DNA from: Chitinophagaceae bacterium
GTDB lineage: Bacteria > Bacteroidota > Bacteroidia > Chitinophagales > Chitinophagaceae
Direction of reading: 5' to 3'
Assembly: GCA_023957575.1 (NCBI GenBank)
Contig: JAMLGU010000010.1
Span: 1-64,000 of the forward strand
Length of the DNA stretch: 64,000 nt
This document shows, in pieces, positions 1 to 7,253 of this stretch; position 1 is the first letter of the stretch, and every line of letters starts with the position of its first letter. The notes below the pieces were generated by a model that saw only the letters and a list, made by a program, of their open reading frames with translations, was not told the origin of the DNA and did not search any database. The position numbers were made by a program, and so were the translations under genes.

Positions 1-10
1 TTTAATGTTC

Positions 11-268
11 TTATACTGCAAGCCGGATTTTTTCAAATGGAATTTGCTTTATTTTCAACTGGTTTGAATATTTGATAGATATCGCTAATTCATCCCAATA
101 ATCCCAAATATTACCTCTCCGTTTTTTTGAAGTTTCAATTATTGTTGCTGCACTTTTTAGTTTCCACATTTTATAGGTTTTACTCGACCTAAATGAAGAA
201 CCAACGCTTTTAAATATGCTAATTTGTCCTTTGAAACCGGTAGTGGCAAATGCAACCGTTTTCTCAAA
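11..268 (-). pseudogene. Start-less open frame at window edge, possibly a gene relic
   Basis: Reading the minus strand, an open frame of about 85 codons runs from just after a TAA (269-271) to a TAA at 11-13. It has no ATG until about two fifths of the way in (a Met-Trp-Lys stretch). The tail is rich in Lys, Arg and Trp (ends ...EKIRLAV) and looks protein-like, but I recognise no family. It may be the 3' remnant of a decayed gene, a short real gene starting at the internal Met, or chance. The rest of 269-427 holds only the promoter of the next gene. Confidence 0.22.
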
Positions 269-337
269 TTATTGAATAGCAATAATTTCTTATAAAAAGT
301 TACAAAAATGTATTTTTCATAAAAATATGGAGCTGTT

Positions 338-372
338 TTTGTGCGAAAACCTTAATATTTATTGTAGCTTTG
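338..372 (+). promoter_or_regulatory. Bacteroidota-type promoter for the gene at 428
   Basis: TTTG at 338-341 and TAGCTTTG at 365-372 are 23 bp apart, matching the Bacteroidota -33 (TTTG) and -7 (TAnnTTTG) pattern. Transcription would start near 378, giving a 5' leader of about 50 nt. Confidence 0.55.
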
Positions 373-427
373 AAATATTCCTTATTTAGTCAACAGAACG
401 ATTTGTTAACCCAATAAAACCACTATT

Positions 428-1777
428 ATGAAGACATTTTTAACCTGCATTATATTCCTTACAACTACGTTTTTTGTATTTAAAACAACGCCTGTTTCTG
501 CACAAGGAGAAGGAACTAAAGTTGGAGACAAAATTGAGAAGTATATCGACAATATGAAAACCTCTTCTTCCGAACAGGAAAAGGTTCAAAAGGAGTTGAA
601 AGATGCTATTAAAAAAGCAAAGGAAGCCAATCCTGATAATGCCGAAAAAGTAAAGGAAGACTTTTATGAGGCCGCAAAAAAGATCAGGGAAAAGTATAAG
701 AAGAATAAAGAAACCCATGAATGGATAAAGGAGTTTCTTACAAAATTGTTAGACAATGATCTGGTTGAGCTTCCTAACCTAAATGACTTGGAAAAATTGG
801 CAACAGTAAAAGCTACGGGCACCGGACGAACTACCGGGCATATTGCCACCCTATCTGTTCATAACAATTCAGACAAACCCATTGATGCGCAGATAGGCCC
901 CTTCTTTATACCATCCGGTGGGCAGTATCAGCCATACATTGTGCCAAGAAAATCCTTAGTAAATGTACAACCCGGTCAAACAGCCACTGTTCCAATAGAA
1001 GGCTATTGCGCAGACATTCACCGGCTACCGGTACCTGCCGGTAATGCCATGCCACCGATAAGCGAGTGGATAGTTTTGGCTCCGAATGAAGGGATAAAAC
1101 ACAACTGGGCGCCCAGTACTGATAAGGGTTGGACTTCATTGCCATCTACTGGCAATACAAAGGCTACAGATAGTCGGCCTCAGTTGTTGGTACCCGGCAC
1201 CGACAAACCATTAACTCATACTATTGATATCAACAAATATCCAACAGAAGCAGCGCCGGTTTTATTAGAGGCCATCAATCAGATTTCAGAATCTTACGAT
1301 AAAATGGCTAAGAAAGGAGCAATCAATACCCCATTCAGTGGCAATCCAGAAAAAGAGCGGGAATCAGTTATTCAACAAACCTTCTGGATTTATACCGCAG
1401 CGCTTACAGGCACTGTATATAAATTGAGCGACTTCGAAAAAAAGACACACGAACAATTTGAAAAATCAACCGGAAATAAAGTATCGGGATTAAAAACCGA
1501 ACAGAAAAAAGAATTGGACAAAGGAGTCAATGATTTTTGGAATACTTTTCAGGCTGTGGGTGCTGAGGCTAAGGTGATTTTGTTGAATGATTATAAGGAA
1601 GTGAAGAAAATTGATGATTTTGATAATTGGGCAAGAAAGAAATATGATGAATATTGTGTGGAAAGGGCAATTAACAATAAATCGCACGAAAAAGCTTGTG
1701 AAGCAATTGGTATTAAATCAGATGGAGATCTGGCTGATGCTTTTAAAAGAGTATATAAAGCCCAGGGTGGAAAATAA
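428..1777 (+). CDS. Secreted protein of unknown function
   Basis: A 449-residue protein with a clear Sec signal peptide (about residues 1-25, ending ...VSAQG). A charged, Lys/Glu-rich helical stretch (about 28-125) could form a coiled coil. A beta-type segment follows (about 130-260) with a Gly/Pro-rich core and the motif VPIEGYCADIHRLP. The C-terminal part is again helical and charged. I do not recognise the family. The next gene starts 30 bp downstream on the same strand and encodes a beta-barrel-like protein, so the two are probably co-transcribed and may act together at the cell surface; that is inference. Confidence 0.75.
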   Translation: MKTFLTCIIFLTTTFFVFKTTPVSAQGEGTKVGDKIEKYIDNMKTSSSEQEKVQKELKDAIKKAKEANPDNAEKVKEDFYEAAKKIREKYKKNKETHEWIKEFLTKLLDNDLVELPNLNDLEKLATVKATGTGRTTGHIATLSVHNNSDKPIDAQIGPFFIPSGGQYQPYIVPRKSLVNVQPGQTATVPIEGYCADIHRLPVPAGNAMPPISEWIVLAPNEGIKHNWAPSTDKGWTSLPSTGNTKATDSRPQLLVPGTDKPLTHTIDINKYPTEAAPVLLEAINQISESYDKMAKKGAINTPFSGNPEKERESVIQQTFWIYTAALTGTVYKLSDFEKKTHEQFEKSTGNKVSGLKTEQKKELDKGVNDFWNTFQAVGAEAKVILLNDYKEVKKIDDFDNWARKKYDEYCVERAINNKSHEKACEAIGIKSDGDLADAFKRVYKAQGGK

Positions 1778-1807
1778 TGCACTTAACTTAAACTTAAATG
1801 TTCCACA

Positions 1808-2668
1808 ATGGATTTTATAAAATTCGGAGTACTTTTTCGAATTGTGGTTCTAATCTGCCTTTTGTTATTCTTTCTTTTTTCAAATGGTCAGGAAAGGAAA
1901 AGTATTTCCAAACTCCCCTGGCAGCATATAGAAAGTATTACCGGCAAAGGTTTTAAGCTTATCAAATATCCTATACCAAAGGAAAAAATATTTGGATTTT
2001 CGGTTTTGCCGGGAGTCGGATTTCACCGGCCCGGCAAAACTATACTTTCAGATGAAACCCAATTAATAAATAACATCAAATCAGACCCAGCACTTCAACA
2101 AATTTTGGCAGAACAATTTGGGCCTAACTACAAAATCACCAATTCAACAAAGAACCTAGATGAAGCCGCCAAAAACCAAATTCTGCTTCGCCTGGAAGCG
2201 CAGGGTAATCTTAACAAATATGTAGCGCTTTACTTTGCACTGACAGGAAGCAAGTTTAGTGAACATCAATATTTAACCATTCACACCCCTGCTTCTGGCG
2301 AAACAGGAACCACACAGCAGGAAATCAACGTAAGTTCTCATGTAAAAATAGCCAACATAGAACCAGGTGTCCGGTTTCAAACCCCTGGTTTTTCAGGAAT
2401 CAGTCTTTTTGCGGGGGCAGGATATATTTTCCAAAATATCAAACATGAAAAATACAGATTGAAACTTTTAAACAATGAATATCCGATGGAAACAATGAGT
2501 TCTAAAATCAATCAGCAATTCATTGCATTAAACAGTGGCGCTAAAATTAGAATGACGGAGAATATTTTCGGGCTTATCATGGGCAATTATGTCTTTCATA
2601 CCACATTATCACAAGAAGGATTTGACCAAAGATTATCAATTTTTACGGGTCTGCAAGTCGTTTTTTGA
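1808..2668 (+). CDS. Probable outer-membrane beta-barrel protein
   Basis: A 286-residue protein with one N-terminal hydrophobic segment (about residues 7-25), probably an uncleaved or weakly cleaved signal. The second half has alternating strands with Gly/aromatic turns (GVRFQTPGFSGISLFAGAGY) and the chain ends in ...GLQVVF; a terminal Phe is typical of outer-membrane barrels. The middle (about 75-160) is helical and polar. It belongs to no family I can name; porin-like or PorT-like barrels are the closest in style. It lies 30 bp after the secreted protein at 428, suggesting a two-gene unit. Confidence 0.6.
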   Translation: MDFIKFGVLFRIVVLICLLLFFLFSNGQERKSISKLPWQHIESITGKGFKLIKYPIPKEKIFGFSVLPGVGFHRPGKTILSDETQLINNIKSDPALQQILAEQFGPNYKITNSTKNLDEAAKNQILLRLEAQGNLNKYVALYFALTGSKFSEHQYLTIHTPASGETGTTQQEINVSSHVKIANIEPGVRFQTPGFSGISLFAGAGYIFQNIKHEKYRLKLLNNEYPMETMSSKINQQFIALNSGAKIRMTENIFGLIMGNYVFHTTLSQEGFDQRLSIFTGLQVVF

Positions 2669-2780
2669 GAACAGACAACCCTCAACAGTATTGGATGATT
2701 TCTTTCAGAAAAGCACCTATCAAAAAACCCATCCTTTCGGACAGGTTTTTGTTAAGAGCATTATTTCTCGAATATATATT

Positions 2781-3764
2781 CTATGCCAGTGTTTCTGCAA
2801 TTTGCAACCACTCTTCGCTAATGGTTCTTTGTGCTTTTACGGCCAAATCCAACGGTGTAAAACACATTTCATCCTTTACAACGCCTACCATAACATTATG
2901 GGTACCTTTTATTAAACACTGCACCGCATGATAACCCAGTCTGGTAGCCAGTAGCCTGTCAGTAGCTGTGGGAGCGCCTCCTCTTTGAATATGACCCAGA
3001 ATACACATCTTTACATCGGCAGAAGGAATACTCAGTTTAATATAATTTTTAATCCCTTCGGCGCCACCATATTCATCTCCTTCAGTTACTACTATCAGGT
3101 TCACAAATTTATTTTTACGACCCAACTGTGTAAGATTATTAATCATTTTTGGCAGGTCGGCCTTTCTTTCAGGGATTAAAATACTTTCAGCTCCGGTAGA
3201 TACGCCACTGTCAATGGCTATATAGCCGGCATCACGCCCCATCACTTCTACTACAAACAGGCGGTCATGAGCTTCCATAGTATCCCTGATTTTATCAATG
3301 GCCGTAACGGCGGTATTTACTGCGGTATCAAACCCGATGGTGGAATCTGTGCCGGCCATATCTTTATCTATCGTACCCGGAACACCCACACAAGGGATAT
3401 CAAATTCCTTTGCGAAGGTTTGCGCACCACGGAAACTTCCGTCGCCACCGATAACCACTAAGCCTTCAATAACATGCTTTTTCAGGTTTTCATAAGCTTT
3501 TTTTCTTCCTTCCGGTGTTTGAAACTCCTTGCTTCTGGCAGTTTTCAAAATCGTACCTCCGCGCTGAATTATGTTGGAAACGCCTCCCGGCTGAAATTTA
3601 AAAATATCATTTTCAATCATTCCATTATATCCTCTGGTAATTCCATATACTTCCAATCCCTGATGCCATGCTGTTTTTACCACCGCTCTGATGGCTGCAT
3701 TCATTCCCGGTGCATCTCCACCCGATGTTAATACGCCTATCTTGTTGATTTTTTTCTTTGCCAT
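2781..3764 (-). CDS. pfkA: ATP-dependent 6-phosphofructokinase
   Basis: Phosphorylates fructose 6-phosphate to fructose 1,6-bisphosphate, the committed step of glycolysis, in the cytoplasm. At 327 residues it has the usual length of bacterial PfkA. Family landmarks are GGDAPGMNA (about 15-23), GGDGS (106-110) and PGTIDKD (129-135). Gly in GGDGS and Gly in PGTID are the pattern of ATP-using enzymes rather than PPi-using ones. The Asn normally found in TIDND is Lys here, while both catalytic Asp positions are kept. It is transcribed away from a PPi-type homologue at 3959, and a TACCTTTG -7 element sits 50 bp upstream. Confidence 0.95.
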   Translation of the reverse strand: MAKKKINKIGVLTSGGDAPGMNAAIRAVVKTAWHQGLEVYGITRGYNGMIENDIFKFQPGGVSNIIQRGGTILKTARSKEFQTPEGRKKAYENLKKHVIEGLVVIGGDGSFRGAQTFAKEFDIPCVGVPGTIDKDMAGTDSTIGFDTAVNTAVTAIDKIRDTMEAHDRLFVVEVMGRDAGYIAIDSGVSTGAESILIPERKADLPKMINNLTQLGRKNKFVNLIVVTEGDEYGGAEGIKNYIKLSIPSADVKMCILGHIQRGGAPTATDRLLATRLGYHAVQCLIKGTHNVMVGVVKDEMCFTPLDLAVKAQRTISEEWLQIAETLA

Positions 3765-3814
3765 ATAAATAAATTTACCTAAAAGTCTTTATTGATTTAT
3801 ATTTTCTTCGGATG

Positions 3815-3822
3815 CAAAGGTA
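3815..3822 (-). promoter_or_regulatory. -7 promoter element of pfkA
   Basis: Minus-strand TACCTTTG matches TAnnTTTG. It lies about 50 bp before the pfkA start, so the leader would be about 45 nt. Confidence 0.5.
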
Positions 3823-3840
3823 CACATAAGGTTTTAAATA

Positions 3841-3871
3841 CATGGAGTATAAAAACTTAATTTGCTCCATG
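3841..3871. promoter_or_regulatory. Inverted repeat between the two phosphofructokinase genes
   Basis: CATGGAG (3841-3847) and CTCCATG (3865-3871) form a perfect 7-bp dyad with 17 bp between the arms. It lies just upstream of the pfkA -7 element and about 55 bp before that of the divergent gene, a position suited to a shared operator. The binding protein is unknown. Confidence 0.3.
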
Positions 3872-3923
3872 ACTAAAGTGATATATATCAGTTTTTATCT
3901 TATGCATTACTCACATTTTGCTT

Positions 3924-3931
3924 TATATTTG
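3924..3931 (+). promoter_or_regulatory. -7 promoter element of the PPi-type phosphofructokinase gene
   Basis: TATATTTG matches the Bacteroidota TAnnTTTG element and lies 27 bp before the ATG at 3959, predicting a leader of about 20 nt. Confidence 0.5.
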
Positions 3932-3958
3932 TGCGATTTTAAAATTTAAAAGAAAATT

Positions 3959-5182
3959 ATGGAGAAAAGCATTCTAATTTTAGCCGGCGGAGGCCCTGCT
4001 CCGGGTATTAACACCGTTATTAGTTCTGTTTCTAAAATATTTTTAAAAAACGGATTTCGTGTTATTGGTTTGCACGACGGTTATAAAAACCTGTTCACTG
4101 ATAACCCATCAACCATTGATATTAATTTTGAACAGGCAGATGGTATTTTGGGCCGTGGTGGCTCTGTGCTTCGCATGAGCCGTTACAAACCTGCCGACCC
4201 TGAGTTTAAAACCGATTTTTTTGTTAAAAATAATGTACAATTGTTGGTAACTATTGGTGGTGATGATACTGCCTCTACTGCCAACAGAATTGCCAACTTT
4301 CTGAAGGATAGAAAATTCCCTATTCAGAATATTCACGTTCCTAAAACAATTGATAATGACCTGCCGCTCCCTATCGGTATGCCTACCTTTGGTTATCAGA
4401 GCGCTAAGGAAGAAGGTGTGAGAATAGGTAGAACCATATACGAAGATGCACGCTCATCAGGCAACTGGTTTGTGATTTCTGCTATGGGACGCGAAGCCGG
4501 ACACCTGGCTTTCGGTATCGGCGCTTCGTGCCACTATCCGATGATTGTGATTCCTGAAATGTTTAATAAAACGAAACTCACACTTGATAAAATTACCAAA
4601 CTGATTGTTTCTTCAATCGTAAAAAGGAAAATTCTGGAAATTCCCTATGGTGTAGCCATTGTGAGTGAAGGAGTGTTTCACTTTATGAGCGATGAAGACA
4701 TTGAATCTTCGGGCATACAGTTTACGTATGATGATCATGGCCATCCTGAACTTGGAAACGTAAGTAAGGCACACATTTATAACTTATTACTTCAGATAAA
4801 ACTGAAACAATTGGGCATCAATGTGAAAAGCCGCCCTGTAGAAATGGGTTACGAATTGCGTTGTTTAGTACCTTCTGCCTATGACCTGCAATATTGTACT
4901 TTTCTGGGGCTGGGTGTAAAAATTCTTTTTGACCAGGGGCTGACCGGTTGCGTGGTAACAGCCGATACTGCCGGCAATGTGCAACCGCTGTTCCTGAAAG
5001 ACGTAGCCGATAAAAACGGTAAAGTAAAAACCAGGCTGGTAGATATGGATGCAAATGATGCTAAAATGGTATTTAAAGACGGGCTTCAATACCTTACCAA
5101 AAATGATATAGAAGCTGCAAAAAAATATCTTAAAAACCCTGAAGAGTATGTTTTCAATAACATATTGGAATGGGAAGATTAA
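3959..5182 (+). CDS. Pyrophosphate-type 6-phosphofructokinase
   Basis: A 407-residue member of the phosphofructokinase superfamily, longer than PfkA. GGDDT (100-104) carries Asp where ATP enzymes have Gly, and PKTIDND (128-134) carries Lys in place of the Gly of PGTID. Together these are the established signature of diphosphate--fructose-6-phosphate 1-phosphotransferases. Such enzymes catalyse a reversible reaction and can serve both glycolysis and gluconeogenesis. MGREAGH (about 177-183) is the usual substrate-binding motif. Having both donor types side by side suggests the cell can choose by energy state; that is inference. A terminator follows at 5205. Confidence 0.9.
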   Translation: MEKSILILAGGGPAPGINTVISSVSKIFLKNGFRVIGLHDGYKNLFTDNPSTIDINFEQADGILGRGGSVLRMSRYKPADPEFKTDFFVKNNVQLLVTIGGDDTASTANRIANFLKDRKFPIQNIHVPKTIDNDLPLPIGMPTFGYQSAKEEGVRIGRTIYEDARSSGNWFVISAMGREAGHLAFGIGASCHYPMIVIPEMFNKTKLTLDKITKLIVSSIVKRKILEIPYGVAIVSEGVFHFMSDEDIESSGIQFTYDDHGHPELGNVSKAHIYNLLLQIKLKQLGINVKSRPVEMGYELRCLVPSAYDLQYCTFLGLGVKILFDQGLTGCVVTADTAGNVQPLFLKDVADKNGKVKTRLVDMDANDAKMVFKDGLQYLTKNDIEAAKKYLKNPEEYVFNNILEWED

Positions 5183-5204
5183 TTAATAATTAATTGCTTT
5201 TTAT

Positions 5205-5241
5205 AAAACTCCTGAGATATTGAAACCTCAGGAGTTTTTTT
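5205..5241 (+). terminator. Intrinsic terminator after the PPi-type PFK gene
   Basis: AAAACTCCTGAG (5205-5216) pairs perfectly with CTCAGGAGTTTT (5227-5238) around a 10-nt loop, and the second arm runs into a T tract. Confidence 0.85.
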
Positions 5242-5272
5242 AATTCCTAAAAGTCATTTGTGCTAACAAATC

Positions 5273-6664
5273 CTAACCTACCTTTTCATCTTTAACAATT
5301 TTAGGCGGGGTAAATCTGACTGGTTTTTTGCTTTTTTGTGGTGGCGGAGGCGGTGGAATAGATACCACGGATTCTCTTTGTGGCTTATTCATTTTTCGAT
5401 AAATTTCATAAATTCTATTGGATTTGTTTTCCACATATTTGTAGCTTGTTTTCCCGTTTCGCTCAATTTTCAATTCATTCAATATAGAATTATATTCATC
5501 CATTTCTTCTTTGGAAGCGCCCTGTCCATATTTTGGTTCAGCAAAAGGCTTTACTTTCTTTGGAGGTGGCGGAGGTAATGGCTTTGGTGGGGTAGTATCT
5601 CCCTGAACCACCACATCTGTAATAGTTACCTCACTGTACTTTGATGGCCTTACCCTTTTAGTATCATCCTCTACCGAAACCGGTTTCGAAACCGAATCTG
5701 TTATATACACTTCAGAAACCTTTACCTTGTCAGTATCATTAAGACCATAAGACAGATCGCTATTATCGGCGAAGGCAAAATTTGACTCATAATTTTTTTC
5801 GGGAACCATTTTTTTATTGCTAAACCCATATATTGCAAGAGCTGTTATAGGGATCAATAAGAAGCCGAATTGAAATACCCGCCGTTTTTTGAATTTTTTC
5901 TGTAACATAATTAAACGTTTTTTTGTGATGAAATAAAAACTGCTTGCAAGCGGTATTTTTTGATTTACGTAAATGCATTTAATTAACAACTGTTGATACT
6001 GAAGACTGTCGTTCGTTCGCCTTACTACGGCATCATCTGCCAGAAATTCATGATTCATCTTTATGGCTTGTAAATACAGGTAAAGGAGTGGATTAAACCA
6101 ATAAAAAATCTTCAGAATCTCCAGAATGAGAATCTCCAATGAATGATTTTGACGTATATGTGCCATTTCATGAATCAGAATTTCCTCCTCTACCCTTCCT
6201 TCCTTATACTCGTCTTTATTCAGAAATATATTATTGAAAAATGAAAAAGGTTCTTTAAAATTTTCAATCAACACAATCCTTCCATAACTAAAATAAATTT
6301 TTTCATTTCGGGAAATCATTTGACAGATTGTCCTAAAATTGCGTATAAATTTATAAGCAAAAAATGCACTGATCAAAATAAATACCGAAACGATCAGATA
6401 AATCCATAGTTTTCCATTATTCGTAGCAACAACTCCTTCCGGAAAAGAACTTCTTTCAAGAACAGAAGAAAAATTATATTGTTCTGTTCTTAATGCCGGA
6501 GTTTTAACGGTGAAGGTTAATAATGGGATAAAAAACGATAGATACAATGACCCCAATAAATAAAACCTGTTGAATATCAGCATTTTTTCTTTACGAAAAA
6601 TAAAGTGGTACAATGCGTAAAAGACAGCGCTGCATGCTATCGTTTTTAATAAATAGATGATCAT
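5273..6664 (-). CDS. M56 (BlaR1/MecR1-type) membrane metallopeptidase
   Basis: A 463-residue protein with four probable membrane spans (about residues 2-22, 35-52, 86-106 and 263-281). The zinc site HEMAH is at 165-169, with a likely third ligand in NHEFLADD (Glu206). This matches M56 peptidases that sense an outside signal and trigger cleavage of a BlaI-type repressor. The C-terminal third is a Pro/Lys-rich periplasmic tail with several PPPPP runs (about 365-460), like the spacer of TonB-type proteins but without a recognisable TonB C-terminal domain. Its start overlaps the stop of the upstream repressor gene by 4 bp, so the two are translationally coupled. Its signal is unknown; no beta-lactamase is nearby. 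Confidence 0.85.
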   Translation of the reverse strand: MIIYLLKTIACSAVFYALYHFIFRKEKMLIFNRFYLLGSLYLSFFIPLLTFTVKTPALRTEQYNFSSVLERSSFPEGVVATNNGKLWIYLIVSVFILISAFFAYKFIRNFRTICQMISRNEKIYFSYGRIVLIENFKEPFSFFNNIFLNKDEYKEGRVEEEILIHEMAHIRQNHSLEILILEILKIFYWFNPLLYLYLQAIKMNHEFLADDAVVRRTNDSLQYQQLLIKCIYVNQKIPLASSFYFITKKRLIMLQKKFKKRRVFQFGFLLIPITALAIYGFSNKKMVPEKNYESNFAFADNSDLSYGLNDTDKVKVSEVYITDSVSKPVSVEDDTKRVRPSKYSEVTITDVVVQGDTTPPKPLPPPPPKKVKPFAEPKYGQGASKEEMDEYNSILNELKIERNGKTSYKYVENKSNRIYEIYRKMNKPQRESVVSIPPPPPPQKSKKPVRFTPPKIVKDEKVG

Positions 6665-7035
6665 TTTTTCTTTTTTTGAATTTCTTTTTCAACAATTTTT
6701 TTCAATTCTTCCAATTGTTGGGCGCTGAGGTTAGTTTCCTTTGCAAAGAAAGAAGCAAACTGAAGTACAGAATCATCAAAATAATTTTTTATCAAAGTAT
6801 TGACATGTTTCGAAAAATAATCCGATTTCTTTATCAATGGATAATATTCCCTCGAATTTCCATATTGATGGTACCCAATTACTCCTTTGTCTGTCATGCG
6901 TTTCAGGAGTGTAGCCACCGTGCTGCTGGCGGGCTTTGGCTCAGGAAAACTTTCTATCAGGTCTTTCATAAAGGCCTTTTCAGCCTTCCAGATGTACTCC
7001 ATCAGTTGTTCCTCTGTTTTTGATAATTTCTTCAT
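6661..7035 (-). CDS. BlaI/MecI/CopY-family transcriptional repressor
   Basis: A 124-residue winged-helix regulator beginning MKKLSKTEEQLMEYIWKAEK, the typical opening of this family. The recognition region is around SSTVATLLKRMTDKGVI (about residues 37-53) and the C-terminal helices mediate dimerisation. In the known mechanism the repressor is inactivated by proteolysis after its M56 partner senses a signal. Here the partner is the next gene, with an ATGA overlap. A dyad of the TACA/TGTA type lies 20-35 bp upstream and suggests autoregulation. Confidence 0.92.
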   Translation of the reverse strand: MKKLSKTEEQLMEYIWKAEKAFMKDLIESFPEPKPASSTVATLLKRMTDKGVIGYHQYGNSREYYPLIKKSDYFSKHVNTLIKNYFDDSVLQFASFFAKETNLSAQQLEELKKIVEKEIQKKKK

Positions 7036-7070
7036 TCTACAATTATAGATATATTTCTACAAATGTAGAA
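7035..7070 (-). promoter_or_regulatory. Candidate BlaI-type operator pair
   Basis: TTCTACAAATGTAGAA (7055-7070) is a dyad with 7-bp perfect arms containing TACA...TGTA, the core recognised by BlaI/MecI proteins. A second, weaker copy (7035-7049, TTCTAC..TATAGA) lies immediately downstream at the start codon. Both flank the repressor's probable transcription start. Confidence 0.6.
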
Positions 7071-7253
7071 CATATTTTAAAACAACCAAATTTTTTTTCT
7101 TTTTTAAAAAAATATTTCCCACTATTTATCCTTATAAATCAAAAAATATAGAAGGTCAAAACCTGTTTTTTATCAGTTTTAGAATTTGTTTTTAAATACA
7201 ATGACAGAATTGATTATTTTTAGGGGCATTTAAAAATTTTAAAAACTTGACAT

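Noticed and set aside
440..718. Minus-strand ORF opposite the secreted protein gene
   Set aside because: Shadow of the better supported plus-strand frame: no motif, no start context.
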